DNA of 33,831 nt from assembly GCA_964490765.1 (NCBI GenBank), contig CAZBDV010000024.1, positions 1 to 33,831 on the forward strand, written 5' to 3'. This DNA comes from CAZBDV01 sp964490765. Lineage in GTDB: Bacteria; Cloacimonadota; Cloacimonadia; Cloacimonadales; JAJBBL01. Below, piece after piece: positions 24,644 through 32,739 of this stretch. Position numbers and translations under genes: made by a program. The notes beneath the pieces were generated by a model. It was not told the origin of the DNA. It did no database searches and was given only the letters and a program-made list of their open reading frames with translations. Every line of letters begins with the position of its first letter. The stretch's first letter is position 1.

Positions 24644-25264
24644 TTACCTCCAGTATTGTTTGCATATCGTTTTAATGATTTTGATTCTTTCCCGTATATC
24701 CCTGTGTTGCATAAAATATCTTACTAATGCGACATTCCTAGCCCCTGCCTTCAATACCGCTTCTATATTCGTTTCATCGATACCACCAATTGCCACTACC
24801 GGTATATCGGCCTTCGAGATAGCTTTTGATAGGAGAGCGGTTCCAACAGGAGGATCCGGTTTCTCTTTTGTAGGAGTAGGATAGACAGGCCCGAACCCTA
24901 TATAATCAGGATTCTCCTTAAGTGACAGCTCTACCTGCTTTAGGTTATGTGTTGATAATCCTCTCAATGATGCTTCCGGATAGAATCGCTCGCTCAGTTT
25001 TAAGGGGATGTCGTCCTGCCCTAAATGATATCCAGCTGCACCTATTATTGCTGCCAGATCGGACCGGTCATTTAAGACCAGACTTGTTGTTGTTCCTCTG
25101 ACAATCTGTTGGATCTCTCTGCCAATTCTGATTATCTCGCTATCAGAGAGGTGTTTCTCTCGCAATTGAATAATCCTTACACCCTCTTCAACACAGGTCT
25201 CCACTATTTTTCGATATGGGAGAAGAGGTCGGGAGATTATTATATAGAGTCCGAAATCAGTCAT
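24644..25264 (-). CDS. thiE: Thiamine-phosphate synthase ThiE
   Basis: ThiE joins HMP-PP and the thiazole phosphate carboxylate to thiamine phosphate. The 206-residue TIM barrel has GVRIIQLREKHLSDSE, SLVLNDRSDLAAIIGAAGYH followed by LGQDDIPL, LRGLSTHNLKQ, PDYIGFGPVYPTPTKE and DIPVVAIGGIDETN, all standard for the pyrophosphate and HMP sites. It starts 3 bases after the thi4 stop with no strong ribosome binding site, suggesting translational coupling to thi4. It therefore falls under the TPP riboswitch. High confidence. Confidence 0.95.
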   Translation of the reverse strand: MTDFGLYIIISRPLLPYRKIVETCVEEGVRIIQLREKHLSDSEIIRIGREIQQIVRGTTTSLVLNDRSDLAAIIGAAGYHLGQDDIPLKLSERFYPEASLRGLSTHNLKQVELSLKENPDYIGFGPVYPTPTKEKPDPPVGTALLSKAISKADIPVVAIGGIDETNIEAVLKAGARNVALVRYFMQHRDIRERIKIIKTICKQYWR

Positions 25265-25267
25265 TAT

Positions 25268-26038
25268 TCAGAGCTCAAGTTCTTTTGCTATCAGTTCTGC
25301 TGCCTTCAACCCGGATAGAAGCATACCACCAAAGATAGGGCCCATTCGACTCTTACCATGCACATTGTTGGCAGACATTCCCGAGACATAGAGGCCGGGA
25401 TAGACTGGCCCAGTATTTGCAACCGTTGCCTGTTCTCCAGTTTCTACATCGAGGGACTTTTCTCCGATTATCGAACCTGTTCCTGTCTGTAATACAATAC
25501 CGTTCTTATTGGTTAGATATCCTACAAGTTCCGAAGGGTGGCCGGTACTATCGAGGGTGACTTTAGATGATATCATAAGGGGATCGATATGTAAATGCAG
25601 ATGAGATACCGGAGACCAGTTAATTACCAGCCCAGCTACCCGATCTTTTTTTACGATAAGATCCTCGACTGCAACACAGTTAAATATCTTTACCCCAGCA
25701 TTGACAGCCCGATATATCAGGGCAGCTGTCGATTCTATCGAGTCAAACGTGTAGAGCCCTTCACAATGTTTACGGTATCTTATGCCAGATTCATCAAGAA
25801 TATGAACAGCAGACTCCTGAATTATAATTTCATTGAACATCATAGCACCGCCCCACATACCTCCACCTGGAGCGAGCTTCTTTTCGAAGAGTGCTACCCG
25901 ATACCCTTTCTGAGCAAGAGACCTTGCTGCAACTAATCCCGAAGGACCACCCCCAGCAATGACTACATCGTTATCAAGATGAGCAGTGAGTTTGCGAAAA
26001 TAGGATTCGATTATTCCCTGAGATATTTGTTGTTCCAT
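25268..26038 (-). CDS. thi4: Thiazole synthase Thi4, cysteine-less (predicted sulfide-dependent) type
   Basis: Thi4 builds the ADP-thiazole from NAD and glycine. The 256-residue product has the dinucleotide-binding motif VVIAGGGPSGLVAARSLAQ (25-43), LAPGGGMWGGAMMFNEI (55-71), DSTGHPSELVGYL (163-175) and PGLYVSGMSANNVHGKSRMG (214-233). In yeast THI4 the sulfur-donating Cys205 lies eight residues after the His of the TGHD motif. Here that region holds TGHPSELVGYL, and the only cysteines in the protein are Cys92 and Cys121. It is therefore predicted to be the multiple-turnover type using free sulfide, as in archaeal homologues. It is first in the thi4-thiE-thiC-thiD operon, with its ribosome binding site (GGAGGT) in the riboswitch expression platform. 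Confidence 0.92.
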   Translation of the reverse strand: MEQQISQGIIESYFRKLTAHLDNDVVIAGGGPSGLVAARSLAQKGYRVALFEKKLAPGGGMWGGAMMFNEIIIQESAVHILDESGIRYRKHCEGLYTFDSIESTAALIYRAVNAGVKIFNCVAVEDLIVKKDRVAGLVINWSPVSHLHLHIDPLMISSKVTLDSTGHPSELVGYLTNKNGIVLQTGTGSIIGEKSLDVETGEQATVANTGPVYPGLYVSGMSANNVHGKSRMGPIFGGMLLSGLKAAELIAKELEL

Positions 26039-26076
26039 TACACCTCCAATACTTGTTATCTTCTGGAGGTAATGCC
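26037..26076 (-). promoter_or_regulatory. Riboswitch expression platform sequestering the thi4 ribosome binding site
   Basis: On the minus strand GGCATTACC (26076-26068) is perfectly complementary to GGTAATGCC of the aptamer (26121-26113). The overlapping ATTACCTCCA (26073-26064) is complementary, with one bulged base, to TGGAGGTgTAAT (26048-26037), which contains the ribosome binding site and the first two bases of the thi4 ATG. The two pairings exclude each other: with TPP bound the aptamer keeps its strand and the second hairpin hides the start; without TPP the first pairing frees it. This indicates translational control. No terminator T-run is present. Confidence 0.75.
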
Positions 26077-26099
26077 TGGAAGGTAATGTGATTATCTTC

Positions 26100-26176
26100 T
26101 TCTTCCTACGCCGGCATTACCCGGATCAGGTTCGAGGGTGTTTTCTCAGCCTTTGTCAGGCACCCCTGAATCAGAT
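26100..26176 (-). ncRNA. TPP riboswitch (THI element) aptamer
   Basis: On the minus strand the leader contains the conserved THI-box segments in order: AGGGGTGCC, GGCTGAGA, ACCCTCGAACCTGATC, CGGGTAATGCCGGCGTAGGAA. GGGGTGCC opens the P2 stem, CUGAGA binds the HMP ring, and CUGAUC-x-GGGUAAUGCC-x-GCGUAGG-GAA forms the pyrophosphate helix. It lies 60-140 bases before thi4 and would lower expression of the thi operon when TPP is abundant. Edges are approximate. Confidence 0.96.
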
Positions 26177-26189
26177 TCCTAATAAAAGA

Positions 26190-26218
26190 CTAAATTATTT
26201 TCTCACTCCTGGTGTCAA
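26190..26218 (-). promoter_or_regulatory. Probable promoter of the thi operon
   Basis: A consensus TTGACA lies on the minus strand at 26218-26213, followed at 17-18 bases by a weak -10 (ATTTAG or TTTAGT, around 26195-26189). Transcription would start some 10 bases before the aptamer, as expected for a riboswitch leader. The -35 is strong, the -10 poor. Confidence 0.5.
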
Positions 26219-26327
26219 GTTTTATCCGTAACCGGTGTTTCGGTTAGAATAGCGAACAAATTCAGTTGAAGAATCAGAAGTTTTGCTGATGTGTTGATTA
26301 AATCTGATAGTGGATGAAAAATAAGGC

Positions 26328-26355
26328 TTGCGTAATTTTTAGTCCATATTAAATT
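26328..26355 (+). promoter_or_regulatory. Candidate promoter of the small coiled-coil gene
   Basis: TTGCGT (26328-26333) and TAAATT (26350-26355) are spaced by 16 bases about 60 bases before the start codon at 26413. Both boxes are imperfect. Confidence 0.35.
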
Positions 26356-26412
26356 ATTTAACAAATAAACTTTACGATGATGTTGGCGTAATATCACGTA
26401 CAGGAGGATGTT

Positions 26413-26697
26413 ATGGGTAAGAGAGATGCATATGTAGAGAAACTAAAAACCAGGCTCGATAAGCTGAACAGGGAGATCGACAAACTCGAAGAGAAGGTGA
26501 AAAAGGCAAATGATGATTCTAAAGGCAAGTATAATGAAAAATTGAACGACCTTCGCACAAAAGCTAACGGTATTAAAAGCAAATTAGCAGAGATTCAGGA
26601 CGCTAGTGAAGAGGTATGGAAAGAGCTTAAAAAGGGGCTGAACAACTCCTGGAAAGAACTCGTTAAAGGCTTTAAAGAGGCTAAATCGAAATTCTGA
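26413..26697 (+). CDS. Small cytoplasmic coiled-coil protein, function unknown
   Basis: The 94-residue product is very rich in Lys, Glu, Asp and Leu and has no signal peptide or membrane segment. Heptad repeats run through KLKTRLDKLNREIDKLEEKV and YNEKLNDLRTKANGIKSKLA, with a distinct tail that repeats the unit W-K-E-L-x-K-G (VWKELKKGLNNSWKELVKGF). Small helical proteins of this type occur in many bacteria and are sometimes stress-related, but I recognise no characterised family. A good ribosome binding site (GGAGG) sits seven bases before the ATG. It stands alone between the divergent thi operon and the secreted repeat protein gene. Confidence 0.8.
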   Translation: MGKRDAYVEKLKTRLDKLNREIDKLEEKVKKANDDSKGKYNEKLNDLRTKANGIKSKLAEIQDASEEVWKELKKGLNNSWKELVKGFKEAKSKF

Positions 26698-27195
26698 GTT
26701 AGCGAGACTTCTCTCATTCTTAGTACCATTGGCTCAATTTAGTACGCTGTTTGGCAATAATATTGCTTCATATCTAAGATAGATTGTCCAAAACAAGATT
26801 GCTCAATAATCAGGTAATCTAGTAACACAATAGGCTAAAATACCTGAGAGGGATATTCTATGGAAAATTTCCCTGTTGAAGGAAGAGAGAGGTTCATTTT
26901 GTTATCGAACGCTTTCAGAAAGATTTAGGATAATTCTGGGTGAACGAGGATAAGTATTTAATAATTGAGCTAAATAAGAAGTGGATAGTAAGAAACGAAC
27001 TGAGTATTGTTCAGACGGAATACATAATATTTTACAGAGAGGTTTTGTGTCGTACGAAGGGAAGGAATCATTAAACTAGCAGGCTTTTTGCCTCTTATTC
27101 CTGACAGTCCGATACAATGGTTTAAATTGATATAACAGGTATATACAAGATGATTTGTGAGTAAAATATAAGGAAAAGATGGAGGATATAGTCCA
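26698..27195. other. Intergenic region before the secreted repeat-protein gene
   Basis: About 500 AT-rich bases. I find no open frame with a ribosome binding site, no tRNA-like fold and no strong terminator after the coiled-coil gene. There is a small AT-rich palindrome, GCAATAATATTGC (26755-26767). The promoter for the large downstream gene must lie here, but I cannot pick it out with confidence. Confidence 0.5.
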
Positions 27196-30100
27196 ATGAA
27201 AATGAAACTCGAGTTGATAATATTGTTAACATTATTTACACTAAGCTCAATTTTTGCAACAAATCCCTTTATGTGGGAAGAAGACGGTATACCAGTCCGT
27301 CAGGGTGTTAATATTGAATGGTCTCGTGCTTCAGCAATACTGAATAACGATACTGTAGTATATGTTTGGTCAGACACGCGCTATGGAGGTCGTGACCTGT
27401 GGGCTCAGGCTGTTGATGAGACTGGTGTTCTCTGGGGATCTTCCGGTGTACTCGTCGATGGAAAGGATGACCGCCAGGAAGACCCTGTAATCATTGCCAC
27501 GAGTGACGGGAATGCAATTATTGCCTGGATAGACTTCTATGATGACACAGTCAATGGAGGGGTATATGCCCAGAAGATAAGTCCAACAGGTGAGTTACTC
27601 TGGGATGATTCTGTAGCTCTATGTACAGCTGATGGTGTACAGATAACACTTAACATAGTTCCCGACAATGATGGTGGTGCTTACATTATCTGGCAGGATC
27701 ATCGAGAAGGACCGGTAGGTATTTACGGAGTTCATATTGATTCTGATGGCAATAACTTTCCTGGATGGCCTGAAGATGGGCTGGCCTTAGCATCTGGAGC
27801 AGGAAATCAGCAATCACACACCTTCTGGGAAGATGGACAGGGTGGAGCGATCCTTGCATACGTCAACGAATATGACGGTACCGAAAACATCAATGTGATG
27901 AGAATACTATATAATGGAGAAATAGACTGGGCTCAACCTTTGGCTGAAGGGCCACAAGAACAGAGGACAGTAAGGATGTCCCCTTTCGGAGATAATGCAT
28001 TTGGTTTTGCTTATACGGATCAGGTTACCGGCAGCCGTAATATTCACGTTAATGTAGTTGATATAGACGGTAATTTTCTCTGGGATGAACCGGTAGTTAT
28101 ATATCCCTCAAATGCCGAGCAATTGAACCCTCGTGTTTCATCAGCTGCAGACGGTAATTTTATCGTAGTCTGGGAGGATTTAAGAACAGGCTCATACGAT
28201 CTTTACGTTCAGAAACTAGATATAGACGGTAATTTTCTCTGGGGTCAGGATGGTATAGCTCTCGTCGTTGATACTTTTAATCAGAGAAACCCGAGAATGG
28301 AAGGAGATGGTGACGGTGGTTGTTATGTGGTCTGGGATGACGCCAGAGCAGGTGGACATCCTGACATTGATATATATATGCAGCATGTGGAATCTGATGG
28401 AACGTTAGCCTGGGAAGCAAACGGGCGAGCTGTAACCCAGATTCCGGGAGAAACTTATGCTCCACTAATCAAACCAGCTGGTGATAATATTTATGTCTGC
28501 TGGGGTGACATGCGTACAGGTTCTATCGGTATTTACTATCAAGCTTACGATCTGTTGGGAGAGAATATCTTTGTCGATAATGGAATCGAGATCTATTGGG
28601 GACTGAGTGGAGATGCTGTTAACCACAGGGTTGTCAAGAATGGAGACGATGTATATGTAGCCTGGCAGGATACACGCTATGCAAATTTTGGTGATCAGAT
28701 AAAGGTTCAGAAGATCAATATCGATGGAGATTTACAGTTCATAGAAAATGGTATTTCTGTTATCACAGAACACTCGGGTAGACATCAGGAGAGTTTACAG
28801 GCAGTTCCACATCATCAGGGGGGATTGGCAATGACCTGGACAGAACAGCCAGACGCATTTGTTCTTATCTATGCACAGGCGATTGATGAGAATGGTGATC
28901 CTCTCTGGGGTGATATGGGGATTAGGACATCAACCCTTGACTACTGGTATGCTCAGGCCAATCCAAAGATCTCTTATGATGGAGAAGATGGATATATTGT
29001 CGCCTGGGATGAAACTAACCAGTCTTCTACCTGGGAGAGAGATATCAAAGCTCAGAGAATAGTGAATGGTGAACGAGTATGGGATGAAGAAGGTGTTCAA
29101 ATCGCCTATCAAACTGGAGGCAGCCAGGTAGACCATTTCCTTGAGAATGTTATTGAAAGATATTTTGTCTGGTTCCGTTCGGATCAGACAGACATCTATG
29201 CCAAATTGCTCGATGAAGATGGTGAGGTTGCTGACGGATGGGATGATTACGGAAACCTGATTTGTTCTGCTAATGGAAACAGGACATCAACCAGATCTGT
29301 TATTACTGATGAGGGTTTATTGATTGTCTGGGAAGATAAGAGAGACGGTGCTTCTGATATTTACGGTCAGTTGATTAACGAAAATGGTGAGATACAGTGG
29401 GAAGAGAACGGAAAACTATTGATTGATTACGAAAACGATCAATCCATCATCACTATGCAATATGATAATGACTACTTTTATCTTACCTGGCGTGATGCCC
29501 GTATCGATCCCGGGGCTCAGGATGTTGCAATTCAGAAGTTCGATATGAATGGAGAACCTGTTTGGCCAGAACCAGCACCATTTGTTGTTAGTAATGATAT
29601 TATTCAAGACAATCCAACAATGGTCAAGGTCGGTGAGAATATCCTCGTTGCCTGGGAAAACGATTACAGTGATATAGGGGCTGATGTCCATGTTCAGTTG
29701 ATAACAGGAGATAATGGTAATACAGCCTGGAGTTCAGAAGGTGAAGTATTAGTGGCTGCAGAGAAGAGACAGGTCCTTGCCAGATTAGTTTCCTTCGATA
29801 ATATGTATGCATTTTCTGCCTGGTCAGATGGCAGGTCAAGTGGTAAAGAGGAGATCAAAGGTATTTATGCTCAAAAAATAGATGCTACTTTCGGTACACA
29901 CGCTGATGACCCCTCTGTTATACCCGCCAGACACCTGTCTCTGCATCCCAACTATCCTAATCCCTTTAATCCAGAAACTACCATCGCCTTTGACCTGACC
30001 CGTAATGATCGTGTTTCTCTGAATGTGTACAATGTCCGAGGACAATTAGTGCGGACTTTGATAGATGGCGAATATCTGGAAAGTGGCAGACATCAGCAGG

Positions 30101-30210
30101 TCTGGAACGGTTTGGATAACAACGATAGAAAAGTTGGAAGTGGAGTTTATTTCTACAGACTTCAGGGTGAAAATGCCGAACAGATCATGAAGATGCTCCT
30201 TTTGAAATAG
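27196..30210 (+). CDS. Large secreted repeat protein with T9SS-like sorting domain (propeller-like repeats)
   Basis: The 1004-residue product starts with a signal peptide (LELIILLTLFTLSSIFA). The body is made of more than a dozen related units of about 50-60 residues with the pattern W-x-D-x-R-x-G-x-x-D-I/L-Y-x-Q-x-x-D-x-x-G-x-x-x-W-x-x-x-G, for example VVWEDLRTGSYDLYVQKLDI, IVWEDKRDGASDIYGQLINE and YVWSDTRYGGRDLWAQAVDE. This spacing fits beta-propeller blades. The C-terminus is a sorting domain: HPNYPNPFNPETTIAF, LNVYNVRGQLVRTL, GSGVYFYRLQG, KMLLLK. GGAGG precedes the ATG. It is followed by a strong hairpin and then by two secreted peptidase genes in the same direction. A surface or released binding protein is likely; ligand unknown. 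Confidence 0.88.
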   Translation: MKMKLELIILLTLFTLSSIFATNPFMWEEDGIPVRQGVNIEWSRASAILNNDTVVYVWSDTRYGGRDLWAQAVDETGVLWGSSGVLVDGKDDRQEDPVIIATSDGNAIIAWIDFYDDTVNGGVYAQKISPTGELLWDDSVALCTADGVQITLNIVPDNDGGAYIIWQDHREGPVGIYGVHIDSDGNNFPGWPEDGLALASGAGNQQSHTFWEDGQGGAILAYVNEYDGTENINVMRILYNGEIDWAQPLAEGPQEQRTVRMSPFGDNAFGFAYTDQVTGSRNIHVNVVDIDGNFLWDEPVVIYPSNAEQLNPRVSSAADGNFIVVWEDLRTGSYDLYVQKLDIDGNFLWGQDGIALVVDTFNQRNPRMEGDGDGGCYVVWDDARAGGHPDIDIYMQHVESDGTLAWEANGRAVTQIPGETYAPLIKPAGDNIYVCWGDMRTGSIGIYYQAYDLLGENIFVDNGIEIYWGLSGDAVNHRVVKNGDDVYVAWQDTRYANFGDQIKVQKINIDGDLQFIENGISVITEHSGRHQESLQAVPHHQGGLAMTWTEQPDAFVLIYAQAIDENGDPLWGDMGIRTSTLDYWYAQANPKISYDGEDGYIVAWDETNQSSTWERDIKAQRIVNGERVWDEEGVQIAYQTGGSQVDHFLENVIERYFVWFRSDQTDIYAKLLDEDGEVADGWDDYGNLICSANGNRTSTRSVITDEGLLIVWEDKRDGASDIYGQLINENGEIQWEENGKLLIDYENDQSIITMQYDNDYFYLTWRDARIDPGAQDVAIQKFDMNGEPVWPEPAPFVVSNDIIQDNPTMVKVGENILVAWENDYSDIGADVHVQLITGDNGNTAWSSEGEVLVAAEKRQVLARLVSFDNMYAFSAWSDGRSSGKEEIKGIYAQKIDATFGTHADDPSVIPARHLSLHPNYPNPFNPETTIAFDLTRNDRVSLNVYNVRGQLVRTLIDGEYLESGRHQQVWNGLDNNDRKVGSGVYFYRLQGENAEQIMKMLLLK
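28060..28243 (+). repeat. Identical 25-base repeats inside the propeller-like gene
   Basis: A 25-base segment coding for DIDGNFLW is identical at 28060-28084 and 28219-28243, 159 bases (53 codons) apart, so it equals one protein repeat period. Other units are related only at protein level, so these two blades may be a recent duplication or gene conversion. Confidence 0.8.
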
Positions 30211-30226
30211 TACAATGAATTGTGAA

Positions 30227-30256
30227 GCCCATTCCCGGTTGAAACCGGGAATGGGC
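30227..30256. terminator. Strong hairpin after the secreted repeat-protein gene
   Basis: GCCCATTCCCGG pairs perfectly with CCGGGAATGGGC around a 6-base loop, 16 bases after the stop. The stem is very stable but no T-run follows on the + strand, so it may be a 3'-end stabiliser or a Rho-type/pause site rather than a classical terminator. It lies 110 bases before the next gene. Confidence 0.6.
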
Positions 30257-30367
30257 AGTTCAAATGGTAAGAATATAAGAGTGATTAAATGAACACGGTT
30301 TTGAAGAAAAAGATAAAAATGATACCGTAAAGGGTGATTATTACCCTTGAGCGGAAGGAGAGATGTA

Positions 30368-32704
30368 GTGCGCATATTATTTTTCATCGCTGCTTTATCA
30401 ATAGTAGCTACTACAATGTTTGCCCAACTCTTACCCATCCCTGATTTCTATCATCGTTACGACGATATGATTGATCAGATCTTGTTCTGGGAAAACGAGT
30501 ATCCCGATCTGGTGATGGTTCAACAAATTGGCTTTTCACAACAAGATGGGATTCCGATCTATGCTGTGAAGATATCAAATAATGTTCAAGAAAATGAAGA
30601 TAAACCGGCAATACTGGTGGTTGGAAGTCTTCATGCCGAAGAGATTCTGGGTAACGAAATAGTTATGTCTCATATGGAAGATATACTTTCTTTACCCTTT
30701 GCTCCACCACATAATTCCTGGTTAGCCAATCTCGAACTCTGGTTTATTCCGAACCTTAATCCAGAAGGATTACAGGTAGTTATGGACAACTGGGATGTAA
30801 CTTACAGAAAGAATAAGCGAGATAATAACGAAAACGGAGTATTTGAATACATTCCAGGTATGGGACAGGATATTGATGGTGTTGATCTGAACAGAAATTT
30901 TGATTTTAACTGGGTTCATGGAGATACACTCTATCATCCCGGCGGAAATGAGCCTTTTGACTACTATCGTGGACCTAATCCAATGTCAGAGTCGGAGATA
31001 CAAGCTCTGACAAATCTACTCGAACAACAACATTTCGTTTATGCTATTATCTGGCACTCTTCCAGGTCAGGACTCTTTTCAGAGAAGGTCTATTACTCTT
31101 TCAATTGGTATAATCATAGACCCTCACCTGATCTCGATCTTGCTCAATCAATAGCTCAGGGTATTGCGGGAAATATTAGAAAATACAACAGTTCTCAATA
31201 CTATGAATACCTGCCATCACTCTCAAGAACAGGTAATGCACACGACTGGTTCTATAAAGAATATGGTACAATCCAGATAATGATCGAATGCGGTACTTCC
31301 AATCTTCAACCCCAGGACCAAGCACATATGGAGGCTATCGTAACGGAAACTAAGAAAGGACAGTCATGGCTGTTCAATCGAGCACGAAACGGTAATTTGC
31401 CTGAGAGCCCTATGCTCACAGGTCATATAAGAGATGCAGCCATGAATGAACCATTACAGGCTGAAGTTATTGTTGAAGAGCATCATGGTCGTTTCTTTAC
31501 CCCAAGAATGAGCGATGCAGAATACGGTAGATATTGGCGTCCTCTACTTGCTGGACTTTATACAGTAACAGTAAGGAAAAAGGGATATGAGACACAGACA
31601 GTGGAGAATGTTGCAGTTAATAATTCAGGTTGGAGGACACTTGATTTTGACCTGCAAAAACTTCCCGAGACAGAATTTACTGGAACAGTTCTGCTTGAGA
31701 ATAGCCCCGTAGATGCTGAGATTATCCTCTCGGATATCGAGGATGATCTTATTTTCGTAGAAAATGGACAATTCAGCTTCTCGACCTATGCAGGGAATAA
31801 AGACATAAGGGTTGTAGCCGATAATGCTTATCCCTATATTGGTTCTGTCTATCTTCAGCCTGGAACTCATCAGATAGAGATCAATCTCAGTGAAGAGCAT
31901 CTGATATTTAGTGAAGATTGGGATTCGGGTTGCCCCTGTTGGATAGTAGATGGTCCGTGGCAGACTATCAGCGAAAATTCAATGTCAGGAGAGGCAATTA
32001 CAGATAGCTGGGACGGTGGCAAGAACTTTTATGCTCCGAATACAGATGTTCATATTACTACCGAATTCCCTATCAATCTTATCTCTTACACTCCACCTCA
32101 ATTCCAGGCTCCGTATCTGATATTCTGGCAACATCTCTATACAGAGTGGGATTATGATTTTGTCTATGTGCAGGCTTCAACAGATTTAGAAGCAGATCCG
32201 GATGATTGGATTACGCTCTATAAGAATTCCGGAAAGTTCGACTACTGGCATCCAGTCTATGTTTCTCTGGGATCTCTTGTAGGGGATGAGTATTATATCC
32301 GATTCAGGCTAACTTCAGATTCTCCCGATAGTAGATTGGTAGATCCGGGATGGACTATTGATGATATCAAAGTAGTAGCTGGAAGTGCTCAGATATCCCA
32401 GATTGAATCAGACGATCAGGATATAGTGATACCGGAAATCACACTGCATCAGAATTATCCCAACCCCTTCAATCCCCAGACCACAATCTCTTTCACTATA
32501 GAAAGAGCGGAGATAGAATCTGCCGAAATCAGCATTTATAACATCAAAGGTGCCCTGATTCAAAAGATCACTCTGGACGAAGAACATATCAATCAGGGGT
32601 CAGTAGTATGGGATGCAAGTGATAACGCCAGTGGAGTTTATCTTTATAGACTGACAGTTGATGGGAAGCACAATGATATCAAGAAAGCAGTTTTGATAAA
32701 ATAG
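30368..32704 (+). CDS. Secreted M14 zinc carboxypeptidase with T9SS-like sorting domain
   Basis: The 778-residue product starts with GTG: AAGGAG lies nine bases upstream and the signal peptide (RILFFIAALSIVATTMFAQ) begins there. The zinc-peptidase domain (about 25-335) has LVVGSLHAEEILGNE (zinc ligands His89 and Glu92), the third ligand His230 in IIWHSS, GVDLNRNFDFNW for substrate binding, and catalytic Glu307 in QIMIECGTSN. A carboxypeptidase-regulatory-like beta domain follows (LTGHIRDAAMNEPLQAEVIV), then a beta-sandwich domain (FSEDWDSGCPCWIVDG), and a sorting domain (HQNYPNPFNPQTTISF, KAVLIK). It removes C-terminal residues from extracellular peptides. It lies 35 bases before a C25 peptidase gene, probably in one operon. 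Confidence 0.93.
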   Translation: MRILFFIAALSIVATTMFAQLLPIPDFYHRYDDMIDQILFWENEYPDLVMVQQIGFSQQDGIPIYAVKISNNVQENEDKPAILVVGSLHAEEILGNEIVMSHMEDILSLPFAPPHNSWLANLELWFIPNLNPEGLQVVMDNWDVTYRKNKRDNNENGVFEYIPGMGQDIDGVDLNRNFDFNWVHGDTLYHPGGNEPFDYYRGPNPMSESEIQALTNLLEQQHFVYAIIWHSSRSGLFSEKVYYSFNWYNHRPSPDLDLAQSIAQGIAGNIRKYNSSQYYEYLPSLSRTGNAHDWFYKEYGTIQIMIECGTSNLQPQDQAHMEAIVTETKKGQSWLFNRARNGNLPESPMLTGHIRDAAMNEPLQAEVIVEEHHGRFFTPRMSDAEYGRYWRPLLAGLYTVTVRKKGYETQTVENVAVNNSGWRTLDFDLQKLPETEFTGTVLLENSPVDAEIILSDIEDDLIFVENGQFSFSTYAGNKDIRVVADNAYPYIGSVYLQPGTHQIEINLSEEHLIFSEDWDSGCPCWIVDGPWQTISENSMSGEAITDSWDGGKNFYAPNTDVHITTEFPINLISYTPPQFQAPYLIFWQHLYTEWDYDFVYVQASTDLEADPDDWITLYKNSGKFDYWHPVYVSLGSLVGDEYYIRFRLTSDSPDSRLVDPGWTIDDIKVVAGSAQISQIESDDQDIVIPEITLHQNYPNPFNPQTTISFTIERAEIESAEISIYNIKGALIQKITLDEEHINQGSVVWDASDNASGVYLYRLTVDGKHNDIKKAVLIK

Positions 32705-32739
32705 ATGTGTAATAGAATATAAACTTTTATGGAGGAATC

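Noticed and set aside
26870..26930. Short + strand frame starting ATGGAAAATTTCC in the 26698-27195 gap
   Set aside because: Only about 18 codons, no ribosome binding site and no conservation evidence.
28060..28243. Possible short-repeat or CRISPR-like array
   Set aside because: Only two identical 25-base units, in frame with the protein repeat; they are coding repeats.
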